DNA of 64,000 bases, taken from positions 3,844,001 to 3,908,000 of the forward strand of contig NZ_LT629696.1 of NCBI RefSeq assembly GCF_900100265.1. The letters are read 5' to 3'. The notes beneath the pieces were generated by a model. The model was not told the DNA's origin. It did no database searches and saw only the letters and a program-made list of their open reading frames with translations. This stretch comes from Leifsonia sp. 466MF (lineage in GTDB: Bacteria; Actinomycetota; Actinomycetes; Actinomycetales; Microbacteriaceae). Positions 24,182 to 32,716 of this stretch are shown in pieces. Every line of letters starts with the position of its first letter. The first letter of the stretch is position 1. The translations under genes were made by a program, and so were the position numbers.

Positions 24182-26029
24182 TCAGGGGAGGAGGGCGCGG
24201 AGGGTGGCGAGCAGGAGGTCGCGAGCCTCGGGGGTCACCAGCCACGGGGCGAAGCCGTCGGCGGCGAGGAAGAACGTGGCACGCGCGGCGGGAGCGGGCG
24301 TGCCGTCGGCGAGGGGCGACCCGGCCGGGGTGATGCCGATCACCACGCGGCCGGACTCGGGGTCGCGTGCGACCACATCCGCGTCTGCTGGAGGGTCCGC
24401 GACGGTGAGCTTCGAGCGTCCGCGGTAGACGACCACCTCGCCGTCGAGACCCGCGGCGGCCGGGTGCTCGGCGGTGGAGATGTGGATGCGGTCCAGCGAC
24501 AGCGGGACGGCTGCGGCCGACGCCAGCCTCAGCGGGACGAGGTGCCCCCACGCCAGCAGCGGCACGGGACGGGACGCGGCGGCCCGCGCGACTTCCTCGG
24601 GCGCGGCGCGCGTGACGATGACGAGGTCCGCGTTGGGGTCGTCGCCCAGGTGCGCGCGCATCCCGGACCGGCCGAGGAACTCGACGAGTTCGCGGTCGCC
24701 CGGCGTCGGGTTGGGGCCGCTGAGCACGGCGACGAGCGAGCCGTCGCCGTGGGTACGGTGGGCTGCGACCCCGAGGCGTTCGAGGGCCGCGTCCACGAGC
24801 GCGAGGACGGCGCCGCGCGCGACGTCGGCGTACTCGGACTCCAGCTCACGTCGCGCGTCGAGGAGCGCCGAGGCGTCGCCGGCCGTGTGGATGTCCGGAG
24901 CGGCCAGGACTCGGCACGCGAGCGCTCCCGCGGTACCGGCGGCCCGCGCCGCGACGATCCACGGCTCCAGCTGGTCGGCGAGGTCGGCCGGCACGGAGGT
25001 CGCCGCGTGGGTGTCCGCGAGCTCGGAGAGCAGGGCGCCTGCCGCATCCCATCGCTCGGCGTCGACGGCGGCGTCGAGGTCCGGCCAACGCGGGGCTCCG
25101 GGCGGCCAGGCGCTGCACGCCGCCACGAGGGCACGGAGCCCCGGGTCGCCGCCGACGACCGCCGCGTAAGCGCGGTCCGCTGCGTCTGCCGCGTCGTACC
25201 CGGCCGGGTCGGCCGCCCACTCGGCGACCGTCTGCAGCGCGAGCCGGGAGGGCGCGGCCTCGACCATCGGGTTGGCGACGATGCCGACCAGTCCCGGCGC
25301 TGCCTCCCGCCCGGTCAGCGGACCGAGGAAGACGCGCGAACGGTCGAAGTCGTTGACGGGGAAGTTGTCCCAGAGCACGAGGTCGCGGCCGAAGCTCTCG
25401 ACGGCTCGGGTGATGTCGTCGGCGGTCACTGTGCCGACTACGACGTCCGCGCCCGTCCACAGCAGGCGTGCATCGGCCGGGAGCGTCTCGGCCAGCCCGA
25501 CGCGGTACGGCGTCCGCTCGACGCCGGCGTAGTCGGTCGGGCAGAGCAGCACGGGTTCGTCGATGCCCGCCGGGCGGAGGAAGCCGCGCTCGAACAGGGC
25601 CGCGACCTCTCCGTGGGCGCGGCCGAGGGCCTCCGGCTCGTCCATCGGCACATCGTCGAAGAGGAGGGCGAACGAGCGGATGCCCGCGTCGAGGAGCTGG
25701 CGGCACTTGGCCGCGAGCGCGTCGTGCTCCGCGTCGTCGTCGAAGCGCATCGAGAGGCCGGGAGAGATCGCGTAGACGAAGAGCACGCCGCGCTCGGCGG
25801 CGGCGCGGTTCAGCTCTGCGAGGTCGGCGAGCCGGTCGGCGGGATACGGCTCGCGCCACTCCTCGCGGTGCCACGGGTCGTCCTTGGGGGCGTACAGGTA
25901 GCGGTCGAGCCCGATCGCACCACCCCGCTCGAACCAGGCGAGCCGGTCGGCGTGCGACCACGGTTCGCCGTAGAACCCTTCGACGACGCCGCGCCACGTG
26001 AGGGCGCCCGGCCCTCCCGCGGCGCTCAC
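24182..26029 (-). CDS. GH84-like beta-N-acetylglucosaminidase
   Basis: A 615-residue protein. Its N-terminal catalytic barrel has the GH84 opening RGVVEGFYGEPWSHADRL, then YLYAPKDDPWHREEW and the catalytic Asp pair in ALLFDDVPMDE. These enzymes remove N-acetylglucosamine by substrate-assisted catalysis. No signal peptide was seen. The C-terminal third is an Ala-rich helical region followed by an alpha/beta domain (DLVIVTRAAPEEV, PVPLLAWGH) that I do not recognise. The GTG start at 26029 overlaps the stop of the upstream ABC gene (GTGA), so it belongs to the exporter operon. Confidence 0.88.
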   Translation of the reverse strand: MSAAGGPGALTWRGVVEGFYGEPWSHADRLAWFERGGAIGLDRYLYAPKDDPWHREEWREPYPADRLADLAELNRAAAERGVLFVYAISPGLSMRFDDDAEHDALAAKCRQLLDAGIRSFALLFDDVPMDEPEALGRAHGEVAALFERGFLRPAGIDEPVLLCPTDYAGVERTPYRVGLAETLPADARLLWTGADVVVGTVTADDITRAVESFGRDLVLWDNFPVNDFDRSRVFLGPLTGREAAPGLVGIVANPMVEAAPSRLALQTVAEWAADPAGYDAADAADRAYAAVVGGDPGLRALVAACSAWPPGAPRWPDLDAAVDAERWDAAGALLSELADTHAATSVPADLADQLEPWIVAARAAGTAGALACRVLAAPDIHTAGDASALLDARRELESEYADVARGAVLALVDAALERLGVAAHRTHGDGSLVAVLSGPNPTPGDRELVEFLGRSGMRAHLGDDPNADLVIVTRAAPEEVARAAASRPVPLLAWGHLVPLRLASAAAVPLSLDRIHISTAEHPAAAGLDGEVVVYRGRSKLTVADPPADADVVARDPESGRVVIGITPAGSPLADGTPAPAARATFFLAADGFAPWLVTPEARDLLLATLRALLP

Positions 26030-27768
26030 CGACCGCCTCCGTGCCACGACGCCCAGAGTTCCGCGTAAGCACCGCCCGCGGCCACGAGTTCTTCGTGGCT
26101 GCCCAGCTCCTCCACGGCGCCGTCGCGCACCACGGCGATGCGGTCGGCGTCGTGCGCGGTGTGGAGGCGGTGCGCGATCGCGACGACGGTCCGGCCCTCC
26201 AATACGCGGTTCATCGCGCGTTCCAGGTCGCGGGCTGCGGTGGGGTCGAGCAGCGAGGTCGCCTCGTCGAGGATGAGCGTGTGCGGGTCGAGGAGCACCA
26301 GCCGGGCGAGGGCGAGCTGCTGCGCCTGCGCCGGGGTGAGGACGACGCCGCCGGAGCCGACGACCGTGTCGAGTCCCTTCGGCATCGCGGCGACCCAGCG
26401 CAGCGCATCCACCACCCGGAGCGCCCGGGCGAGCTCGTCGCGGCCGGCGCCCGGCTTCGCGAGCGACAGGTTCTCGGCGATGGTGCCGACGAAGACGTGG
26501 TGCTCCTGCGTGACGAGGGCGACGTGGCTGCGGAGGTCGTCGAGCGGGAGGTCGACGAGCCGGACACCGCCGACGGTGATGCGTCCGCTGGTCGGCTCGG
26601 TGATGCCGGCCATCAGGCGGCCGAGCGTCGACTTGCCCGACCCGGACGGTCCGACGATGGCGAGGCGCTCGCCGACGGCCAGGTCGAGGGTGACGCCGTG
26701 CAGCACCTCGGTGCCTTCGCGGTAGGAGAAGCGCACGTCTTCGGCCAGCACGTGCTCGTCGACCGGCTGCTCGCCGGTCGCGTGACGGTCCTCCGGCACG
26801 TCGGCGACGCCGATGATGCGCGACAGGGCGGTAGTGCCGACCTGGATCTCGTCCAGCCAGCTGATCAACTCGTCGACCGGCGACACCAGCTGCATCGCGT
26901 AGAGGGCGACCGCGGTGACGGCGCCGATCGTCGCCGCGCCGCTGCCGACGAGGAACGCGCCCCACGCGATGACGACGATCACCGGGAGCAGGAACGCGAT
27001 GTCGGTGCTCGGAAAGAACCAGGAGCGCAGCCAGAGCGTGTACCACTCCGACTCGCGGCGCTCGCGGAGCGCGGCGTCGATCTTGGCGCGCTGAGCCGGG
27101 GCGAGGCTGAGCGCCTCGATGGTCCTCACGCCGTCCACGGTCTCGCTGATCGTTCCGCCGAGGGTCGCGTAGGAGGCGAGCTGGCGCTGGTAGCCGGGGC
27201 CGGAGCGCCGGAGGTACCAGCGCGCTGCGATCACAAGGATCGGCACGCCGGCGAACATGGCGACAGCGACGGCCGGGTTCACCAGGAACGCCGCGACGAC
27301 CGTCAGCACGGCCGTGACGCTGGCGACCAGGATGCGCGGGACGCCGAACCGCACGGTCTGGGCGACCGACTGGATGTCGTTGGTGGTGCGCGCGAGCAGG
27401 TCGCCCGTCCCCGCCGCCTCGACGGTGGAGAGCGGGAGCCGTGCGACGGTCGCGAGGAACTCCTCCCGCAGCTGCGCGAAGACCCCCTCGCCGAGAACCA
27501 TCGACTGCCGCTGGGCGAACCGGATCAGCACGGCCTGGCAGACGATGGCGACGAGCAGGATGAGCGCGATCGTGTCGATCCCGCTCGTGACGAGAGTGTG
27601 GCCGGTGACGCCGTCGATGATGACGCCGATGAGGGCCGGTCCGGCGAGACCGGCGACCGCGGCGAGGGTGTGCAGGACCAGCACGACGGAGAGGCCGCCG
27701 CGATGCTGGCGGATGAGACGCGCGCCGGTCTCCCGGACCGTCCTGGTGCTAGCGATCGGCAGCAGCAT
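26026..27768 (-). CDS. ABC exporter half with degenerate signature motif
   Basis: A 580-residue ABC exporter subunit: six membrane helices (residues 25-310), then a nucleotide-binding domain. Walker A is intact (GPSGSGKST, 373-381), the Q-loop is TQEHH, Walker B is intact (TLILDEATS, 497-505) and the H-loop is AIAHR. The signature LSGGQ is replaced by LTPAQ (about 477-481). It is encoded next to a second half whose defects are the opposite, so the two must act as a heterodimer. The substrate is unknown. It overlaps the upstream half by 20 bases and the downstream GH84-like gene by 4. Confidence 0.93.
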   Translation of the reverse strand: MLLPIASTRTVRETGARLIRQHRGGLSVVLVLHTLAAVAGLAGPALIGVIIDGVTGHTLVTSGIDTIALILLVAIVCQAVLIRFAQRQSMVLGEGVFAQLREEFLATVARLPLSTVEAAGTGDLLARTTNDIQSVAQTVRFGVPRILVASVTAVLTVVAAFLVNPAVAVAMFAGVPILVIAARWYLRRSGPGYQRQLASYATLGGTISETVDGVRTIEALSLAPAQRAKIDAALRERRESEWYTLWLRSWFFPSTDIAFLLPVIVVIAWGAFLVGSGAATIGAVTAVALYAMQLVSPVDELISWLDEIQVGTTALSRIIGVADVPEDRHATGEQPVDEHVLAEDVRFSYREGTEVLHGVTLDLAVGERLAIVGPSGSGKSTLGRLMAGITEPTSGRITVGGVRLVDLPLDDLRSHVALVTQEHHVFVGTIAENLSLAKPGAGRDELARALRVVDALRWVAAMPKGLDTVVGSGGVVLTPAQAQQLALARLVLLDPHTLILDEATSLLDPTAARDLERAMNRVLEGRTVVAIAHRLHTAHDADRIAVVRDGAVEELGSHEELVAAGGAYAELWASWHGGGR

Positions 27769-29761
27769 CGCCCGTTCCCTTCTTCGTGCGCTTGTCCTTC
27801 TTCTTCGGTCTCTTCGTCGTGCGTCCGCTCTCCGGGCGCTGCGCCGTCACGGGATGCGTCGCCGTCCAGAGCGCGTCGATCGAGCCGGTCCAGGCGGCGT
27901 CGAGGTCTTCGCCTTCGGCCGGCTCGGCGGCCGAGATCGTACGCGAGACGATCGCGCGGTAGAGGTCGCCGAGGTCGTCCTCCTGGCGCAGAAGCTGCTG
28001 GTGCGTTCCGGTGCCGACGACCCGACCCTTCCGCACCACCGCGATGGTGTCCATCCGGTCGAGGAGCAGCGGGCTGGCGGTGACGACGACGGTGGTGCGG
28101 CCGTCGCGGGCCTCCCGGAGACGCTCGGCGATCTGCGACTCGGTGTGCGCATCCACCGCGCTCGTCGGCTCGATGAGCACGAGCACCTCGGCGTCGGTGA
28201 GGAGCGCGCGGGCCAGGCTGAGGCGTTGCCGCTGGCCACCGGAGAAGGTGCGGCCGCGCTCGGCGACGCGCTCGTGCACGCCCTCGGGCAGGGCGTCGAC
28301 GGTCTCGGTCGCTGCCGCCGCGTCGAGCGCGGCGGAGACCCGGCGCATCCGCCCGGTGGAGGTGTCGTCCTCGCGCCAGCGGCCGGCCTCCTCGTCGCGC
28401 ACGGGCAGCGTGTCGAGGCCGTCCAGCAACCGGCCGCCGAACAGGTGCGGGTTCGCGTCGTTGACGACGATGCGCCGACGCACGTCGCGGACGGGGACGC
28501 GGGTGTGGTCGACGCCGCCCCACAGCACCGGCGCCTCGCGGTGCACGGCGTCGTCGAAGCGGCCGATGCGGGTCGCGATGGCGGCGGCCTCGTCGGGGTC
28601 CGCATCCACGATCGCAGTGAACCGGCCGGGCGGGATGACGACACCGGAGGCAAGGTCTTCGATGGCCGATCCCCACGCCGGCGCCTCCGCGGTCTCGTCG
28701 GCGTCCTGCGCGGCGGGCCGCGTGCGGAGCACGGAGAGCACGCGACGGGCGGACACGACCCCGGCGGTGAAGGTCTGCGCGGCCTCGACCGCGGTGCGCA
28801 GCGGGAGCACGAGGAAGGTCGCATAGCCGTAGAACGCGGTCAGCTGGCCGGGCGTGATGGTGCCGTCGACCGCGAGGTGGGCGCCGAACCAGACGATGAA
28901 GACCAGGAAGACGCCGGGCAGGAGCACCTGCAGTCCGTCGAGCCAGCTCTGCGTCTTGGCCACGCCGACCCCGGCGGCACGGACCCGCTGCGACTGGTTG
29001 GCATACCGCTCGACGAACTCCTGCTCGCCGCCGATGCCGCGCAGCACGCGCAGGCCGACGACCGTGTCGGCGCCGAGGGTGGTGAGGCCGCCGGACTCCT
29101 CGCGCCACACGGCCTGCCGTGCGCGAAGCGGCCGCAGCAGCAGGGCGAGCACGGCGGCCACGGCGGGGACGCCGATGACGACGGCGAGCCCGAGCGGAAC
29201 ACTGGCGGACAGCATGATGATCGACACCACGACGAACGCGACGACACCGCCGCCGAGCCGGGCGGTCACCTCGTACATCGCACCCAGGCGCAGGGAGTCG
29301 GTGCTCACGGTCGCGACGATCTCGCCCGACGAGGTCGTCGCGGTGATCGCCGGACCGGTCTCGGCGGAGTGGTAGCCGATCAGCCGGGCCACGCCGAGCG
29401 ACGAACGCAGCCAGTTGGAGATCGCCATCCGGTGGCGCAGCATCCCGGTGACCGCCTGGACGACGGCGACGATCAGCAGGGCGCCGCACCAGGTCCACAG
29501 GCGGTCGGAGTCGCCGGAGACGCCCTCGTCGACCGCGCGGCCGAGCAGGTAGGGCCAGACGGCCTGGCACAGCATCCAGACGACGCCGAACAGCATGCCG
29601 GCACCGAGGCTGGCGGGCTGTCGCGCGGCCTGCCACAGCAGGAACCGCGGCACCGACGACAGGTGCCGTTCGGTGGGCCTGGCCGAGGGGATGCGGGCGC
29701 CGCGCGGTGTGCGCGACGGCGGACGGGAGGCGGACGGACGAGCAGCGCGGACGCTGGACAC
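27749..29761 (-). CDS. ABC exporter half with lost Walker A but intact signature
   Basis: A 670-residue ABC exporter subunit with a basic N-terminal tail, six membrane helices and a nucleotide-binding domain. The Walker A loop is replaced by IVDADPDEAAAIAT (about 384-397, no Lys/Ser), the Walker B Asp is replaced (VLVLIEPTSA, Ile at 530), and the H-loop His is absent (TASPLLL). The signature FSGGQ (506-510) is perfect. The C-terminal tail is Lys-rich. Start GTG at 29761 has AGGAG upstream. It pairs with the downstream half to give one complete composite ATP site. Confidence 0.92.
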   Translation of the reverse strand: MSSVRAARPSASRPPSRTPRGARIPSARPTERHLSSVPRFLLWQAARQPASLGAGMLFGVVWMLCQAVWPYLLGRAVDEGVSGDSDRLWTWCGALLIVAVVQAVTGMLRHRMAISNWLRSSLGVARLIGYHSAETGPAITATTSSGEIVATVSTDSLRLGAMYEVTARLGGGVVAFVVVSIIMLSASVPLGLAVVIGVPAVAAVLALLLRPLRARQAVWREESGGLTTLGADTVVGLRVLRGIGGEQEFVERYANQSQRVRAAGVGVAKTQSWLDGLQVLLPGVFLVFIVWFGAHLAVDGTITPGQLTAFYGYATFLVLPLRTAVEAAQTFTAGVVSARRVLSVLRTRPAAQDADETAEAPAWGSAIEDLASGVVIPPGRFTAIVDADPDEAAAIATRIGRFDDAVHREAPVLWGGVDHTRVPVRDVRRRIVVNDANPHLFGGRLLDGLDTLPVRDEEAGRWREDDTSTGRMRRVSAALDAAAATETVDALPEGVHERVAERGRTFSGGQRQRLSLARALLTDAEVLVLIEPTSAVDAHTESQIAERLREARDGRTTVVVTASPLLLDRMDTIAVVRKGRVVGTGTHQQLLRQEDDLGDLYRAIVSRTISAAEPAEGEDLDAAWTGSIDALWTATHPVTAQRPESGRTTKRPKKKDKRTKKGTGDAAADR

Positions 29762-29835
29762 GAGTGCTCCTGAGGGGGATCGAGCGGGTGCGGGATGTGG
29801 GGGAGGTGCGTTGGGCGGAACGGCGGGACGGCGGT

Positions 29836-30501
29836 TCAGCGGCCCGGCGGGGTGAGCGCGGCGATCGCCGCCGCGTCGAGCGGGACGGCCGGGGCCTGCT
29901 GCAGCAGTAGCGTCAGCTGGGCGGCCGTCTCGAGCTCCTCGACCAGGTCGATGGCGCCGTCGAGGGTGCCGGCCGCGACCACGGGGCCGTGGTTGGCGAG
30001 CAGCAGAGCAGGATGCCCGGGTGCGGCCGCGGACACGCCCACGGCGAGTTCGGCACTGCCCGGACGCGCGTACGGGACGAGCGGCACATCGCCCAGCCGC
30101 ATCACGCGATACGGCGTCAGCGGAGGCAGCTGGGCGAACCCGCCCTCCGTCGCCGGGAGGCAGGCGACCGCCGTCGCGTACGGCGAGTGGAGGTGGACCA
30201 CAGCGGTGGCGTCGGGATGCGCGGCGTACATCGCGGCGTGCAGCGGCAGCTCCTTGGTGGGTCGCGGTGCGCCCTCCTGGTCGGCGGGCGTCGCGGCCAG
30301 CTGCTCCTCGGTCACGGAGCGCAGGGAGGAGCCGGTCGGCGTCGCGATGATGCGGGAGCCGACGCGGACGCTGACGTTGCCTGAGCTTCCGGGCGACAGG
30401 CCGGCCGCTGACAGGTGGCGGCAGGCGCGGACGACCGCCGCGCGGGCCTCCGCCTCGCGCGCATCCCGCTCCCGCAGGGCCGTGTCGTCGGAGCGCGTCA
30501 T
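29836..30501 (-). CDS. Class II aldolase, 3-oxo-tetronate 4-phosphate decarboxylase-like
   Basis: A 221-residue class II (AraD/FucA) aldolase-fold protein. Seen: the SPGSSGNVSVRVG motif, the catalytic Glu region PTKELPLHAAMY, metal ligands in HLHSPYATA and the third His in LANHGPVV. OtnC decarboxylases with this fold convert 3-oxo-tetronate 4-phosphate to dihydroxyacetone phosphate. The pairing with an OtnK-type kinase, overlapping by 4 bases, is the main support for that role. It is the last gene of a deoR-otnK-otnC operon. Confidence 0.88.
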   Translation of the reverse strand: MTRSDDTALRERDAREAEARAAVVRACRHLSAAGLSPGSSGNVSVRVGSRIIATPTGSSLRSVTEEQLAATPADQEGAPRPTKELPLHAAMYAAHPDATAVVHLHSPYATAVACLPATEGGFAQLPPLTPYRVMRLGDVPLVPYARPGSAELAVGVSAAAPGHPALLLANHGPVVAAGTLDGAIDLVEELETAAQLTLLLQQAPAVPLDAAAIAALTPPGR

Positions 30502-31796
30502 GGCGCCACCTCCCACGCGTCGGTGAACAGGGTCGGGAGGCCGAAGTTGCCCGACTTGAGCAGAACGGCGACGCTCCGCTCGGAGCCTGTGCGGGCGACC
30601 GCCCACGGCACGCCGGGGGCGGCCTGCACGCCGATCCGCAGGCGCTCGATGCCCAGGCGGGTGGTCACGGCGCCGGAGGTCTCGCCTCCCGCGACGAGCA
30701 GATGACTGACCTCCAGCTCGTCGACGGCCCAGGCCGCGAGTTCGGAGAGGGCGTCCTCCAGCAGTGCCGCGGCCCGCTCGGCGCCCAGTTCGCGCTGTGC
30801 GGTCGTCACATCCGGCGACGCGTGCAGCAGGACGGGCGCCAGCCGGTCGGTGCGCGAGGCGAGGGCATCGCGGAGGCGGTCGAGCGTGCCGGGGTCGCGA
30901 GCGAGGGTGAGCGGGTCGAGTTCGTGGCGTTCGCCGGTGAAAGCCGCGATCTGGCCGCGCGTGGCGGCGGAAGCGCTTCCGGCGAGGATGAGGCGGCCGG
31001 TCACGGGGACGGCCGGGAGGGAGGCGGCGGGTCCCGTGGCGCCGAACTCGCGGACCGCGACGCGCGCCAGCGCGGTCCCCACCCCTGCGCCGCCGCCCGC
31101 GACGACGGGACGTTCGGCGGCCACGCGGAGGACGGCCGCCGCGACGGTGTCGAGGTCGTCGTCGGTGAGGGCATCCACGAGGGTGTGTCCGTCGCCGATG
31201 CTGTCGACGACCGCGTCGGCCCCGCGCTGCACGTCCAGCCAGCGCACCAGGGAGACGGGCGCGGAGGTCTGCGGGGTGAGCAGGCGGACGACGTTCGAGT
31301 CGCGCATGGGCGTCAGCGGGTGGTCGCGCATCGGGGACTCGGCCAGCGGCACCCCGCCGGCGAAGAGCACGCCCTGGTACTGGGTGCGCGCGGCGTCCGG
31401 GGTCGCGGGAGTCCCGATGGTGACGGCGGTCGGCGCATCGGCTGTGGCGCCTTCCGCAGCGACGGCCGCGAGCGCGTCCGCGATCGGCCCGATGTTGCCC
31501 TCCGGCGTCGAATCGAAGGTCGAGCAGTACTTCTGGTACAGCAGCGTCGCGCCCGCGCCGACGAGGAACCGGGCGGCCTCCGACGAGGCGGCGACCGCGT
31601 GCGCCACGGGCGCGGTCCGTACCTTCAGGGCGACGACCGCGCACGACGAACCGGCCGGGGCGAACACATCATCCGGCGATACGTCCGAAACCGGGGTGCC
31701 GAGCAGCACGCTCGCCGGAAGCCCCGCTTCGGCGACGCGTCCCGCCAGGTCGCAGGCTCCGGTGACGTCGTCGGCGACAGCGCCGAGCCGCATCAC
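30498..31796 (-). CDS. 3-oxo-tetronate kinase, OtnK-like (DUF1537)
   Basis: A 432-residue four-carbon acid sugar kinase. Seen: N-terminal GAVADDVTGACDLA, the substrate-binding block LLYQKYCSTFDSTPEGNIGP, the DUF1537 C-terminal nucleotide-binding half with LVAGGETSGAV, and the closing motif LKSGNFG. These match OtnK, which phosphorylates 3-oxo-tetronates. The start is GTG 31796 (overlapping the deoR stop as GTGA) or ATG 31793. It is coupled to the decarboxylase gene downstream. Confidence 0.92.
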   Translation of the reverse strand: MMRLGAVADDVTGACDLAGRVAEAGLPASVLLGTPVSDVSPDDVFAPAGSSCAVVALKVRTAPVAHAVAASSEAARFLVGAGATLLYQKYCSTFDSTPEGNIGPIADALAAVAAEGATADAPTAVTIGTPATPDAARTQYQGVLFAGGVPLAESPMRDHPLTPMRDSNVVRLLTPQTSAPVSLVRWLDVQRGADAVVDSIGDGHTLVDALTDDDLDTVAAAVLRVAAERPVVAGGGAGVGTALARVAVREFGATGPAASLPAVPVTGRLILAGSASAATRGQIAAFTGERHELDPLTLARDPGTLDRLRDALASRTDRLAPVLLHASPDVTTAQRELGAERAAALLEDALSELAAWAVDELEVSHLLVAGGETSGAVTTRLGIERLRIGVQAAPGVPWAVARTGSERSVAVLLKSGNFGLPTLFTDAWEVAP

Positions 31797-32629
31797 GAGA
31801 CACCGACCCCCGGCGCGTCGGTGGTGGCGCTGGTCGCGCGGGAGGTCAGAGAGCCCGGAGCGACGTGCTCGCCGGCGACGACGACGGTCGCACCGGCGTC
31901 ACGCAGCGCCTGCAGGTCGTCGGGGTCGGCGCCCGGGTCGGTGAGGATCACATCCACCAGGTCCAGGCCGCCGACGCGGATCGGGGCGCGCGCTCCGAGC
32001 TTGGAGTGGTCGACCAGCAGGATGGTGGTGCGGGCCGCGCGGGCGAGCTCCTGCTTGAGTTCGGCGTCGAGTGCGTTGGCGCAGAGGATGCCGGTGGTGT
32101 CGACCGCCGTCGCCGAGAGGACGGCGATGTCGACGGAGTAGTCGGCGATGGTCCGGCGTGCGGTGGCGCCGGCGAAGGAGCGGGTCTCGCTCTGGTACAC
32201 GCCGCCGACGGCGACGAGCTCGACGTCCGCACGCTCGATGGCGGCCTGGATGACCGGCGCAGAGTGGCTCACGATCGTGGTGCCGGGTTGCAGCATCCCG
32301 GTCAGGGGTGCGACGGAGGTGCCGGCGTCGAGGGCGACCGTGACGGCGCCGTCGAGAAGGTCGAGGCAGGCCTCGGCGATGGCGTGCTTCTCGCCGCTGC
32401 CGGTGACGGCGCGCTCGTCGAAGGGACGCCCGTGGCCGAGGTTCGGGAGGCTGGCGCCGCCGATCACCCGCCGGGCGAGCCCCTCCCCTTCGAGCTGCCG
32501 GAGGTCGCGGCGGATGGTCATCTCGGAGACGCCGAGTTCTTCCGCGACGCGCGACGACGATACGTAGCCCTCGGCGGAGAGCCGTCGGAGCAGCTCCTCG
32601 CGGCGGGCGGGGGCATCGGTGTAACGCAC
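31793..32629 (-). CDS. DeoR-family sugar repressor
   Basis: A 278-residue repressor. The DeoR winged helix is at residues 7-60 (RREELLRRLSAEGYVSSSRV, VSEMTIRRDLRQLE), followed by the sugar-phosphate-binding DeoRC domain with LDAGTSVAPL and LLVDHSKLG. GTG 32629 was chosen because TTGACA and TTGGAT lie 18 bases apart with the second element 6 bases before it, a leaderless promoter; a GTG at 32674 is possible. It probably controls both its own operon and the divergent kinase operon through the palindrome at 32690. Confidence 0.93.
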   Translation of the reverse strand: MRYTDAPARREELLRRLSAEGYVSSSRVAEELGVSEMTIRRDLRQLEGEGLARRVIGGASLPNLGHGRPFDERAVTGSGEKHAIAEACLDLLDGAVTVALDAGTSVAPLTGMLQPGTTIVSHSAPVIQAAIERADVELVAVGGVYQSETRSFAGATARRTIADYSVDIAVLSATAVDTTGILCANALDAELKQELARAARTTILLVDHSKLGARAPIRVGGLDLVDVILTDPGADPDDLQALRDAGATVVVAGEHVAPGSLTSRATSATTDAPGVGVS

Positions 32630-32635
32630 CCGTCC

Positions 32636-32716
32636 ATCCAAGCGGCTGCTCCGAACACTTGTCAACAAACGCACAAATCTTGACGTGAATGTTCAGAAGT
32701 GAACAGAATGGAGCAC
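32636..32716. promoter_or_regulatory. Divergent leaderless promoters with DeoR operator
   Basis: Minus strand: -35 TTGACA (32660-32665) and -10 TTGGAT (32636-32641), 18-base spacer, start codon 6 bases further. Plus strand: -35 TTGACG (32680-32685) and -10 CAGAAT (32704-32709), 18-base spacer. The palindrome TGTTCAGAAGTGAACA (32690-32705) fills the plus-strand spacer and is the likely operator. Confidence 0.7.
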
